A DNA stretch of 64,000 nt, taken from positions 1-64,000 of the forward strand of contig NZ_JANIBK010000002.1 of assembly GCF_024505165.1 (NCBI RefSeq), in the 5' to 3' direction. Below are positions 8,670 to 17,362 of this stretch, piece after piece. The DNA is from Methylomonas rivi (GTDB lineage Bacteria > Pseudomonadota > Gammaproteobacteria > Methylococcales > Methylomonadaceae). The notes beneath the pieces are model-generated. The model saw only the letters and a list, made by a program, of their open reading frames with translations. It did not search any database and was not told the DNA's origin. Position 1 is the stretch's first letter, and each line of letters opens with the position of its first letter. The position numbers and the translations under genes were made by a program.

Positions 8670-11600
8670 ATGACGTCTAAATTTATTCACCGCCCGGTAT
8701 TGTCCATTGTGATATCGGTGCTGATTACCTTGCTGGGTTTATTGTCCCTGACTCAATTGCCCGTTACCCAATTTCCGGATATTGCCCCGCCCGAGGTCAA
8801 TGTCAATACCAAATTTACCGGCGCCAACGCGGAAGTGGTGGTTAAAGCGGTTATCACGCCGCTGGAGCGGGCCATCAACGGCGTACCCGGCATGGCCTAT
8901 ATGACATCCGTCTCCGGCAATGACGGCAGCGCGGCCATTCAGATTATTTTTAAAGGCGGCACCGATCCGGAAGTCGCCGCGGTCAACGTGCAGAACAGGG
9001 TGTCCACGGTTCTGGACGAACTGCCAGTAGAAGCGATCAAGGCCGGGGTTATCGTCGAAAAAGTGCAGAACAGTATGCTGTTGTACATCAACATCCTCAG
9101 CGACGACCCCACGCTGGACGAAAAATTTCTGTTCAACTTTACCGACATCAATGTCCTGAAAGAACTGAAACGTATCGAAGGGGTGGGTTTTGCCGAGATT
9201 TTGGGCGCGCGCGAGTACGCCATGCGGGTGTGGCTAAAGCCGGACAAATTGTTGATGTATAACATCTCGGCGACGGAAGTCATCGACAAACTCAGAGCGC
9301 AAAACGTTGAGGCCGCGCCGGGTAAAATCGGCGAAAGCTCCGGCAAGGAGGCGCAAGCGCTGCAATACGTTTTAAAGTACACCGGCAAGCACAACACACG
9401 GGAGGCCTACGAAAACATCGTCCTGAGCAGTACGGAAGAAGGCGAGATCCTGCGCCTGAAGGATGTGGCCGACGTCGAATTCGATTCCAAGGATTACAAC
9501 GTGCTGTCCAAGGAAAACGGCCAGCCTTCCGCCGCCATCCTGTTAAAGCAACGGCCGGGTAGTAACGCCAAGCAGGTTATCGACAATCTCAAAGCCACCA
9601 TGGCGGAAATCAAGGCCAACTCTTTCCCGCCGGGCATGGACTACACCCTAAGCTACGATGTGTCCGAGTTTTTGGACGCCTCCATCCACGAGGTGCTGAA
9701 AACCCTGCTGGAAGCCTTCGTGCTGGTGGCCTTGGTGGTGTTCATTTTCCTGCAGGATTTTCGTTCCACGCTCATCCCGATTATCGCCGTGCCGGTATCG
9801 CTGGTCGGCACCTTTTTCTTCATGCAATTATTGGGGTTTTCGCTCAACCTGATAACGCTGTTCGCCTTGGTACTGGCCATCGGCATCGTGGTGGACAATG
9901 CGATTGTGGTGATCGAAGCGGTACACGCCAAAATGGAACATACCAGCATGGGACCGCGCCGGGCCACGGAACACGCCATGCGCGAAATCAGCGGGGCTAT
10001 TATTGCCATAACGCTGGTGATGTCGGCGGTGTTTTTACCGGTCTCCTTCATGGGCGGTCCCGAAGGGGTGTTTTACCGGCAATTTTCCCTGACCATGGCG
10101 ATTTCGATTGTGCTGTCGGGGATTACCGCCTTGACGTTAACGCCGGCACTCTGCGCGGTATTCCTGAAGAAACACCACCACGAGCCGGGCCAAAAAAAAT
10201 CGGTCTTGCAAAAATTCTTCGACGGTTTTAACCGGCGCTACAACGGGCTGTCCGAGCGTTATCAAAATCTGATCCGCCTGATCGCCAACCGGCGCATCGT
10301 CACCTTCCTCATCTTACTGGGCTTTTCCGTCGGCGCCGGTTTAATCGGACGCGTCGTACCGACCGGTTTTATTCCGGAAGAAGACCAGGGCACCATCTAC
10401 GCCAACATCACCGCGCCTTCCGGCGCCACGCTGGAGCGTACCGAAAAAGTGTCGAATGAAGTACAACAGGTCGCTTCCAGCCTGGATAGCGTCAAATCGG
10501 TTTCCGGCCTGGCCGGATTCAGCCTGCTTTCCGAAGGCACCGGCGCGGTTTACGGCATGAACCTGATCAGCTTGAAAAACTGGGAGGAACGGGAGGCGTC
10601 CGATAAGGACATCATTCGCGAATTGGAAGAGAAAACCCGCCACATCAAGGACGCCAGTATCGAGTTCTTCACGCCGCCGCCGGTACCGGGCTACGGCAAT
10701 TCCAGCGGCTTTGAAATGCGGCTGCTGGACAAAACCGGTTCGGACGATCTTCGGCAATTGCAGAAAGTGGCGGACGCTTTTGTGGAAACGCTCAATCGAC
10801 GTCCGGAAATTAACAACGCCTTTACCACTTTCAATGTCAGTTTCCCGCAGTTTTTACTGCATATCGACACCGATAAGGCGGCGCAAAAGGGGATAACCGC
10901 GGACAATGCCATGAGCACCCTGCAAACCCTGATCGGCAGCGAATACGCCACCAACTTCATCCGCTTCGGACAGATGTATAAAGTGATGGTGCAGGCCTTG
11001 CCGGAATACCGCGCCCAACCCGACGACTTGTTAAAACTTTACATCAAAAACGACGCCGGTCACATGGTGCCGTTTTCGTCATTTTTAAGCGTGGAAAAGG
11101 TTTACGGCCCCGAGCAGATTACCCGTTACAACATGTATACCGCCGCCATGGTCAACGGCCAGCCGGCGCCCGGTTATAGCAGCGGGCAGGCAATTGCGGC
11201 CATTAAAGAAGCGGCCGCGCAAACTCTGCCGAAGGGCTTCGGCTACGATTGGGCCGGCTCGTCGCGCGATCAGGCCAATGCCGGCAACCAAGCCATTTAT
11301 ATTTTCCTGATTTGCCTGGTTTTCGTTTACCTGCTGCTGGCCGCGCAATACGAAAGCTTCCTGCTGCCTTTCGCCGTGATTTTTTCGCTGCCGATAGGCG
11401 TGTTCGGCGCCCTGTTTTTACTGATGGCGATGGGGCTGGAAAACAATATCTACGCGCAAATCGCCATGATCATGCTGATCGGTATTCTCGGTAAAAACGC
11501 CATCTTGATCATAGAATTCGCCGTATTGAAACATAAGGAAGGCAAATCGTCCTTCGAAGCGGCCATCGAAGGCGGCGTGTTGCGTTTGCGGCCTATTTTG

Positions 11601-11828
11601 ATGACCTCGTTCGCATTTATCGCCGGCTTGATTCCGTTGATGTTTGCCTCGGGCGCCGGCGAGATCGGCAACAACACTATCGGCTCCGCGGCGGCCGGCG
11701 GCATGATTTTCGGTACCATTTTCGGCGTCATTATTATTCCGGGCTTATATGTGGCTTTTGCCGGCATTCAAGATAAGCACCATCACAACGGCAAGAAAGA
11801 AGAAGCCCCTTTTACCGAAACTTTTTAA
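8670..11828 (+). CDS. RND multidrug efflux pump, HAE1 family
   Basis: At 1052 residues it has the full AcrB-like length: twelve transmembrane helices in two sets, each after a large periplasmic porter loop. In helix 4, where AcrB carries two adjacent aspartates for proton relay, this protein reads VVDNAIVVIE, so the second is Asn. The helix-10 lysine is kept (ILGKNAILIIEF). The pump would use proton-motive force to expel hydrophobic or amphiphilic compounds through its adaptor and outer-membrane partner. The VDN form occurs in some HAE1 subfamilies, so it need not mean loss of function. The substrate cannot be told from sequence. No local regulator is visible. Confidence 0.93.
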   Translation: MTSKFIHRPVLSIVISVLITLLGLLSLTQLPVTQFPDIAPPEVNVNTKFTGANAEVVVKAVITPLERAINGVPGMAYMTSVSGNDGSAAIQIIFKGGTDPEVAAVNVQNRVSTVLDELPVEAIKAGVIVEKVQNSMLLYINILSDDPTLDEKFLFNFTDINVLKELKRIEGVGFAEILGAREYAMRVWLKPDKLLMYNISATEVIDKLRAQNVEAAPGKIGESSGKEAQALQYVLKYTGKHNTREAYENIVLSSTEEGEILRLKDVADVEFDSKDYNVLSKENGQPSAAILLKQRPGSNAKQVIDNLKATMAEIKANSFPPGMDYTLSYDVSEFLDASIHEVLKTLLEAFVLVALVVFIFLQDFRSTLIPIIAVPVSLVGTFFFMQLLGFSLNLITLFALVLAIGIVVDNAIVVIEAVHAKMEHTSMGPRRATEHAMREISGAIIAITLVMSAVFLPVSFMGGPEGVFYRQFSLTMAISIVLSGITALTLTPALCAVFLKKHHHEPGQKKSVLQKFFDGFNRRYNGLSERYQNLIRLIANRRIVTFLILLGFSVGAGLIGRVVPTGFIPEEDQGTIYANITAPSGATLERTEKVSNEVQQVASSLDSVKSVSGLAGFSLLSEGTGAVYGMNLISLKNWEEREASDKDIIRELEEKTRHIKDASIEFFTPPPVPGYGNSSGFEMRLLDKTGSDDLRQLQKVADAFVETLNRRPEINNAFTTFNVSFPQFLLHIDTDKAAQKGITADNAMSTLQTLIGSEYATNFIRFGQMYKVMVQALPEYRAQPDDLLKLYIKNDAGHMVPFSSFLSVEKVYGPEQITRYNMYTAAMVNGQPAPGYSSGQAIAAIKEAAAQTLPKGFGYDWAGSSRDQANAGNQAIYIFLICLVFVYLLLAAQYESFLLPFAVIFSLPIGVFGALFLLMAMGLENNIYAQIAMIMLIGILGKNAILIIEFAVLKHKEGKSSFEAAIEGGVLRLRPILMTSFAFIAGLIPLMFASGAGEIGNNTIGSAAAGGMIFGTIFGVIIIPGLYVAFAGIQDKHHHNGKKEEAPFTETF

Positions 11829-11835
11829 TTGTTCA

Positions 11836-13272
11836 ATGAAGCGTACATACTCCCCCTCTTTAGCTATTTCCCTGTTGGCATTATCGATACAGGGCTGCGG
11901 CCTGAATACCGACCTATCCATCCGGGAACAACCCATCCCCGCCGATTTTCCCGCCCCGCAGGAAAACCGGCAGGCCGCCAAGGTAACCGACATCAACTGG
12001 CGCGAGTACTTTGCGGATCCGCATTTGCTGAGTTTGATCGATACGGCGATCGGCAATAACCTCGATATGCAGATTGCCCTGCAGCGCATAGAAACGGCCC
12101 GCTCCAGCGTGAAGCTGGCCAACGGCGCCATGCTGCCGAAAGTCGAGTTGCTGGTCGGCGGCAGCATGCGGAAATTCGGCCTGTACACCATGGACGGGGC
12201 CGGTAACGACTCGACCCAAATTACCCCCGGTAACACCGTGCCGGAGCATTTGCCGGACATGTTTGTCGGTTTACAGTCGTCCTGGGAAATCGATGTCTGG
12301 GGCAAATTGGAAAATCAGCGCAAGGCAGCCGCTTCGGAATATTTGGCGAGTATCGAAGGCACCAACTTCGTCATATCCAATTTGGTATCCGATGTCGCCA
12401 TTCACTATAACGACTTATTGGCACTGGATAATGAACTGGAATTTATCCGGCAAACCATAGGCAAGCAGCAAGAAGCGCTGGATGTCATCAGATTGCAAAA
12501 AGAGGCCGGCAGAGCCAATGAATTGGCGGTGCAGCAATTCCTGGCGGAGTTGCTCAGCATGCAGGTACTGGAAACCAACGTTCTGCAGCAAATCACCGAA
12601 ACCGAAAATAAAATCAATTACTTACTCGGCCGTTTCCCGCAAGCGGTTGAAAGAACCAAACACGACTTTTTTAAAGAAAACTCGCATGAAATTTCGGTGG
12701 GCATCCCTTCGCAACTACTGGAAAACCGCCCCGACATACGGGCGGCGGAATTTCAGATTGAAGCGACTAAGTTCGATTTAAAAGCCGCAAAGGCGGCTTT
12801 TTACCCAAATTTCAATATTACGGCCACCTTCGGTTTTCAAGCCTTCGACCCGCAGTTTTTATTTACCTCGCCGGCTTCAATCGCCTATTCGGTTATGGGC
12901 ACATTGATCGCGCCGCTGATTAACATGAAAGCCCTGGAAGCGCGTTTCAATACGGCCCAAGCCAATCAATTGAGCGCAATGTATAATTATCAAAAAACCA
13001 TTCTGAATGCCTATGTCGAGGTGGCCAACCAACTGGCCAATATTAAAAACTTGCAGCAAATCAATGCACTCAAAAAGCAGCAAAGCGAGGTCTTGAAACA
13101 GTCGGTCGACGTTTCCAAGGAACTATACCGGTCGGCCAAGGCCAGCTATTTGGAAGTGCTGATAGCGCAACAGAGTGCGTTGCAATCCAATATCGAATTG
13201 ATCAACGTGACCAAGCAGCAGCGTATTGCCCGAATCAATCTGTACAAGGCCTTGGGCGGAGGATGGCAATAA
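11836..13272 (+). CDS. outer-membrane efflux lipoprotein, NodT/OprM family
   Basis: The start is the ATG at 11836, 7 bases after the pump stop, because it begins a lipoprotein signal peptide ending in the lipobox SIQGC (Cys at about residue 17). The 478-residue protein shows the duplicated TolC-like fold: long helices with heptad-like patterns at about residues 60-120, 180-270 and 380-460, and the segment LLENRPDIRAAEFQI typical of NodT-family channels. It would form the trimeric outer-membrane duct for the preceding RND pump. It closes the operon; a 72-bp gap separates it from batD. Confidence 0.92.
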   Translation: MKRTYSPSLAISLLALSIQGCGLNTDLSIREQPIPADFPAPQENRQAAKVTDINWREYFADPHLLSLIDTAIGNNLDMQIALQRIETARSSVKLANGAMLPKVELLVGGSMRKFGLYTMDGAGNDSTQITPGNTVPEHLPDMFVGLQSSWEIDVWGKLENQRKAAASEYLASIEGTNFVISNLVSDVAIHYNDLLALDNELEFIRQTIGKQQEALDVIRLQKEAGRANELAVQQFLAELLSMQVLETNVLQQITETENKINYLLGRFPQAVERTKHDFFKENSHEISVGIPSQLLENRPDIRAAEFQIEATKFDLKAAKAAFYPNFNITATFGFQAFDPQFLFTSPASIAYSVMGTLIAPLINMKALEARFNTAQANQLSAMYNYQKTILNAYVEVANQLANIKNLQQINALKKQQSEVLKQSVDVSKELYRSAKASYLEVLIAQQSALQSNIELINVTKQQRIARINLYKALGGGWQ

Positions 13273-13344
13273 TGGCATGGCGGCTTTCGGTTAGCTTGGT
13301 TGAGGCGATAGCCGATTTAATGCGTTCCGGGAAATCATACTTTT

Positions 13345-15036
13345 ATGCCGATGCCGAATAGTTGCAATACCGTAAAGTGGCTTTTGGCGGTGTCCGGCTG
13401 GCTGCTGGCCTGCGCGGCGCTGGCCGCCGACATCCGGGTCAGCATCGATCGCAACCCCGTCGGCCTGAACGAGTCTTTTCAAATTACCTTTACCGCCGCG
13501 GAAACGCCGGACGGCAATCCGGACTTCACCCCGCTGCGGGCCAATTTCGAGATTTTGAACCAAGAACGCAGCACCAATATGTCTTGGGTAAACGGTAAAA
13601 GCAGCCGTACCGAACAATGGGTTGTCAGCGTGATGGCCAAGCAGCCCGGCGAATTATTGATCCCGCCGATCGCTTTCGGCGCCGATAGCAGCCAACCCAG
13701 TAAAGTGTCGGTGAGCGACGCTTCGCAAGCGCAACCCGGCGGTAACGACGAGGTATTTCTAACAGTAGAAGCCACTCCCGACAAGCCTTACGTGCAGTCC
13801 CAGGTGTTGTACACCTTGAAATTGTATAGAAGAGTGCAGATTACCCAAGCCAGCCTGAACGACCCGGAAATCAAGGACGCCTTGGTGGAAAAATTGGGCG
13901 ACGACAGCACTTACAGCACGCAGATTAACGGCATGGACTATTGGGTAACGGAACGCAAATACGCGATCTTCCCCCAACAAAGCGGCTTGTTTACCATAGC
14001 CCCGCTGACATTGACCGCCGAAGTCGTTAGCAACGCCAACAATCGCCGCCCGCGCTTCAACGGTTTTTTCAACCGCCAGATTACCGAAACCCGCCGGGTA
14101 TCCTCCGATGCCATTACCCTAAATGTATTACCGGTACCGCCGAGCTTTACCGATCCGGCTTGGTTAAGCGCGGAGTCATTGGAACTCAAGGAAACCTGGT
14201 CCGCCCAGTCGCTACAGTCCAAGGTTGGCGAGCCGCTGACCCGCACCATTACCCTGACCGCAAAAGGCGCAACAGTAGGCCAGTTGCCGGAGTTGTCCAA
14301 ACCCCCGGCCATTCAAGGCATTAAGACCTACCCGGATCAACCTTTGTTGAAAGAAGATAAGCAAAGCGACGGTTTAATCGCCGTACGGGAAGAAAAAATC
14401 GCTTATATTGCCGGCCAACCCGGTCGATATACCTTGCCGGCCCTGGCTATCAGCTGGTTCAACACCAAAACGCAACAAACCGAGGTGGCCCGCCTGCCCG
14501 CGTTTGAATTGACTGCCTTGGGCGCCAGCGGCAACAGCCAAGCCGCTATGCCGGACACTCAACCGCAACAGCAACCGGCCGCCGAAAAGCCCGGCCCGGA
14601 TGTATCCGGCAACGCTTTGTTTTGGCAAGCTTTATCGGGATTTTTAGGGCTCGGCTGGCTAACGCACCTGTTATGGCTTTATCGCCGCGCCAAGATCCCC
14701 CGGGTTTCGGAGCCTCTCCAGTCCGAAAAACAAGCCAAGTCCGACCGGCAAAAACCACTGAAAACCGCCTGCCTGCATAACAATCCGCAAGCAGCCAAGC
14801 AGGCCTTGTTGGAATGGGGGAGACAGCATTTTGCCGCGGATAATCTAACCGCGCTTGCCGACCGCTGTGCGGAGCCGTTGCGGGCGGAAATACAGTTATT
14901 AAATCAATATCTGTATTCCGCCGCCCAAACCGACTGGGACGGGCGGCCGCTCTGGGATGCGTTTAGCAAAACCGGCATAGCCGCAAAGACCCATGCCGAA
15001 CCGGACGAGGTTTTAGCGCCGCTGTATAAAATTTAG
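13345..15036 (+). CDS. batD: BatD-like oxygen-tolerance membrane protein
   Basis: A 563-residue protein with a cleavable signal peptide (hydrophobic about residues 12-25, cleavage near ALAA), extended beta-rich repeats typical of BatD (DIRVSIDRNPVGLNESF at the mature N terminus), a transmembrane helix near 430-450 and a cytoplasmic basic/helical tail. BatD normally follows BatA and BatB/C directly. Here the efflux operon lies between them, so it may have lost transcriptional coupling to batAB. Start could be either of two Met codons (13345 or 13351). Family assignment is firm; the molecular role in this family remains unknown. Confidence 0.88.
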   Translation: MPMPNSCNTVKWLLAVSGWLLACAALAADIRVSIDRNPVGLNESFQITFTAAETPDGNPDFTPLRANFEILNQERSTNMSWVNGKSSRTEQWVVSVMAKQPGELLIPPIAFGADSSQPSKVSVSDASQAQPGGNDEVFLTVEATPDKPYVQSQVLYTLKLYRRVQITQASLNDPEIKDALVEKLGDDSTYSTQINGMDYWVTERKYAIFPQQSGLFTIAPLTLTAEVVSNANNRRPRFNGFFNRQITETRRVSSDAITLNVLPVPPSFTDPAWLSAESLELKETWSAQSLQSKVGEPLTRTITLTAKGATVGQLPELSKPPAIQGIKTYPDQPLLKEDKQSDGLIAVREEKIAYIAGQPGRYTLPALAISWFNTKTQQTEVARLPAFELTALGASGNSQAAMPDTQPQQQPAAEKPGPDVSGNALFWQALSGFLGLGWLTHLLWLYRRAKIPRVSEPLQSEKQAKSDRQKPLKTACLHNNPQAAKQALLEWGRQHFAADNLTALADRCAEPLRAEIQLLNQYLYSAAQTDWDGRPLWDAFSKTGIAAKTHAEPDEVLAPLYKI

Positions 15037-15085
15037 GCGCCCAAAACCGGTAACGCCGGCCGGTTACCGGCAAACCCCGCTCATT

Positions 15086-15637
15086 TTACCACTGGGATTC
15101 GCCGGTCTCCGGGTCGTACATTTCATGCGATATTTTATGCCGATTGGCTATTAATTCCTCAATGCTGGGCGAATTGCTCATGGCCCGCTGTATGGCCAAT
15201 TTCATGGCCTCATAATTAGTCCGATACAGATCTTTCCGGTCCAGATTCGGATTGGATGCGCAGGCGGGATCTATCCAGAGCATGGCAATGATGCATAACT
15301 CGTTAGCTTGCAAGCGAGGTATCACGCCGTCGGCGACACAGTCTATCACCGCGTCGGCCACGGCCGATTGCACGGGGCCACCCAACAGGTTAACGTAAGC
15401 CGAGGATTTGATCGTGACCTTCGGCACGATAATAGTGGCCGGCCGCACTTGCTGATTACAGGCTCGAATAGCGAACATGCGCGTGTGTCCCTCGGTTTGC
15501 CCCATCAAATTGGCAAACGCATGCCCGGCCGGCCCCTTAACGTCGCCGATCAAGATTTCCGGCATGGCATCGGTCCCTTGTCCTTCGCTGGAAAATACGG
15601 TGGCTTCGCCGGTTCTGAACCAATATGAATCTGACAT
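15086..15637 (-). CDS. formaldehyde-activating enzyme (Fae) homologue lacking the canonical His
   Basis: The start is the ATG at 15637, preceded by AAGGA at seven bases; the longer open frame upstream has no Fae-like sequence. The 183-residue protein matches Fae over most of its length (EILIGDVKGPAGHAF, KVTIKSSAYVNLLGGPVQSA, YEAMKLAIQRAM). Fae condenses formaldehyde with tetrahydromethanopterin in methylotrophs. In the Fae signature the catalytic His (His17, in AHIDLIIG) aligns here with Met (AMPEILIG), so activity may be altered or lost, as suspected for Fae-like paralogues (Fae2/Fae3). A C-terminal extension of about 20 residues is also present. The gene stands alone, away from other H4MPT genes, with the batD stop converging from the left. 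Confidence 0.85.
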   Translation of the reverse strand: MSDSYWFRTGEATVFSSEGQGTDAMPEILIGDVKGPAGHAFANLMGQTEGHTRMFAIRACNQQVRPATIIVPKVTIKSSAYVNLLGGPVQSAVADAVIDCVADGVIPRLQANELCIIAMLWIDPACASNPNLDRKDLYRTNYEAMKLAIQRAMSNSPSIEELIANRHKISHEMYDPETGESQW

Positions 15638-15942
15638 GGAATTATCCTTATGCTGGTTGAGTAAAGCGCTCATTCTATGCCCTCGATCTCGTAATCGGCA
15701 ACAGCCGGTCATTATTAGAGTTATGGGCATTAACGAAAAGCTGAGTTTATGAGCGCTTTATACTGGTAAGGCCATGTCCAAAGCGTAAGCTCCTCGCTAA
15801 TAACGAGGAAAAGCCAAAGTAGTGAAGCGGGAGATTGAAAAATGCGGAATCGCGGAAAAAGACAAACGCCAGTTTAAAGTGGAAGGGGATAACAAATAGG
15901 CCGCTCCGCAAGTACCTGGACTTGCGGAGCGGCGGTTAACCC
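15638..15942. other. 305-bp gap upstream of the fae-like gene
   Basis: This stretch separates the fae-like start from the OmpA-like stop, both on the minus strand. The plus strand holds a short frame ending at a TAG at 15897-15899; from a GTG at 15822 it encodes 25 residues (VKREIEKCGIAEKDKRQFKV and a short tail) that look like a helical C-terminal end, possibly the remnant of a lost gene. No ribosome binding site precedes it and I do not recognise the family. The perfect hairpin at 15900-15933 lies at the left side of the OmpA-like stop. Confidence 0.4.
15900..15933 (-). terminator. 13-bp perfect hairpin after the OmpA-like gene
   Basis: The arms GCCGCTCCGCAAG and its exact complement enclose an 8-base loop, ten bases beyond the OmpA-like stop. 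There is no U-tract on either strand, so it is either a terminator of unusual type or an mRNA 3'-end stabiliser. Confidence 0.5.
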
Positions 15943-16638
15943 TTATTTCAGATTAGGGCAATCGATGTATTCTGGATGAGAGGTAATGACGATGGCAACA
16001 CGATGTTCTTGATTCGGTGTGTTATCGGGACCTGACGCCTCGCCAATCGCTTTGACATCCAACTGACTAGGTCTTGCCCCTTTGCCAATTAAACGGTCGG
16101 CCACCGCCTTGGCCCGTCTCTCGGATAAAGCCTGATTGGCGGCCGGCTTGCCCACGGTGTCGGCTGACGCGGTAACGGTTGCGGTCGCATCGGGATGATG
16201 GTGCAGCCAATGGCCGATGTGCTGAATGGCGTTATCCTTCACTTTAAAAGGCACCGCACTGCCGGATTTGAAGTAGGCCACGGTTTCATGAAGCGCTTCT
16301 TCCATGTGGTGGTTTTGCGAGTGCACTTCCGTCAACCACAGGCACATCTCCTTTTCGGATGCTATACGGTGCTCGGCGGCCGATTTTGCCGCATCCAGGC
16401 CCTTTTGTTTTTCGTTGATGTTCCAGTACCAGTCTTTCTCGATATGGCTCAGTACCTTGTTGGCATCTTCCAGGGCTTCTTCGGACATTTCCTCGTGCAG
16501 CATCGCTTGCCCATAGTGGCCCGCTCTTGCCGTATCGATTTCGGCTTTCAGATCGGATGAATCCATTTTGGGTGTTGAACAAGCAGTCAACGCGAGAGCC
16601 AAAGCCGCAAGCGGCAGGTATAAATGTTGTTTTTTCAT
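15943..16638 (-). CDS. OmpA-family peptidoglycan-binding lipoprotein
   Basis: The start at 16638 is preceded by GAGG eight bases upstream and begins a lipoprotein signal peptide with lipobox LTAC (Cys at about residue 20). The 231-residue protein has a His-, Glu- and Lys-rich helical middle (about 30-130) and a C-terminal OmpA-like domain. That domain keeps the LSERRAKAVADRL helix and the EHRVAIVI strand that bind meso-diaminopimelate peptidoglycan. It would tether outer membrane to cell wall, or act as a periplasmic sensor of wall state. It is downstream of the TIGR04073 gene with a 35-bp gap, so both are probably cotranscribed and act in the same compartment. Confidence 0.85.
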   Translation of the reverse strand: MKKQHLYLPLAALALALTACSTPKMDSSDLKAEIDTARAGHYGQAMLHEEMSEEALEDANKVLSHIEKDWYWNINEKQKGLDAAKSAAEHRIASEKEMCLWLTEVHSQNHHMEEALHETVAYFKSGSAVPFKVKDNAIQHIGHWLHHHPDATATVTASADTVGKPAANQALSERRAKAVADRLIGKGARPSQLDVKAIGEASGPDNTPNQEHRVAIVITSHPEYIDCPNLK

Positions 16639-16673
16639 GATGTTATCCTCGTGATTCAATTAGTCGTAATCGT

Positions 16674-17075
16674 TTACTCGCCATCGTCCAATGGACCGTA
16701 AGTGGTCCAATAGCCTGGATAATGCAAACCGAAATAACGACTGTCCTCACTGAACCGATCCCAGACATAAGCAGGCGCGGCAAATTCCTTGGTTGGAATC
16801 GGGGAGGTCACCAGCTCGGCAGTCCCGACCAAGGTACGTCCGACAGTATGTCCAACCCCGCGCAAAAGTCCCCAGCTCATACCGACAAAAATATTTTGTT
16901 CGCTCGAGATGTTGATAATGTTTTTGGGGATTTCGACAAACCCAAAAGCAATATTTGCCAAGCCTTGGCTAACTTTGTTGGAAAAGCCCTGAATATAACT
17001 TTCCGCATGAGCAGCTGGTGCCGCCATTAATGCGCCGGATAAAACGCAGGCGGCCAATATTTTATTTTTATTCAT
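16674..17075 (-). CDS. exosortase system-associated protein, TIGR04073 family
   Basis: A 133-residue exported protein with a Sec signal peptide (hydrophobic about residues 7-22, AHA cleavage). The mature part carries the family hallmarks: KVSQGLANIAFGFVEIPKNI and the Gly-rich segment GLLRGVGHTVGRTLVG. TIGR04073 proteins occur in bacteria with exosortase/PEP-CTERM systems, but their function is unknown and no exosortase or PEP-CTERM gene is present in this window. An AAGGAG-like ribosome binding site (reverse complement of CTCCTT at about 17084-17089) precedes the start. It is the first gene of a likely two-gene unit with the OmpA-like lipoprotein. Confidence 0.85.
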   Translation of the reverse strand: MNKNKILAACVLSGALMAAPAAHAESYIQGFSNKVSQGLANIAFGFVEIPKNIINISSEQNIFVGMSWGLLRGVGHTVGRTLVGTAELVTSPIPTKEFAAPAYVWDRFSEDSRYFGLHYPGYWTTYGPLDDGE

Positions 17076-17362
17076 GAGTAGCTCCTTGTTTTACAGATTT
17101 ATACCGCCCGATACCGCGCGGGCCGGCACGAAAAAAAACTTGCAACGGTTGTTTCGACCTTTCAACCCTAAGCATAGACGCTAACCGCAAGATTGGAAAG
17201 GCTGTAACGCAACAATGCTCCCTAATACGGGAATTTGTCAAATTTGATTTACCCGAAATTGCACTACATTTGGGGCTTGAAACTATACCGGGATTTTATG
17301 CGCCCGCCGATATGTTCAAGGCTATTTTTGCAACCGATTTAACATCTTGATTAACTATGCAC

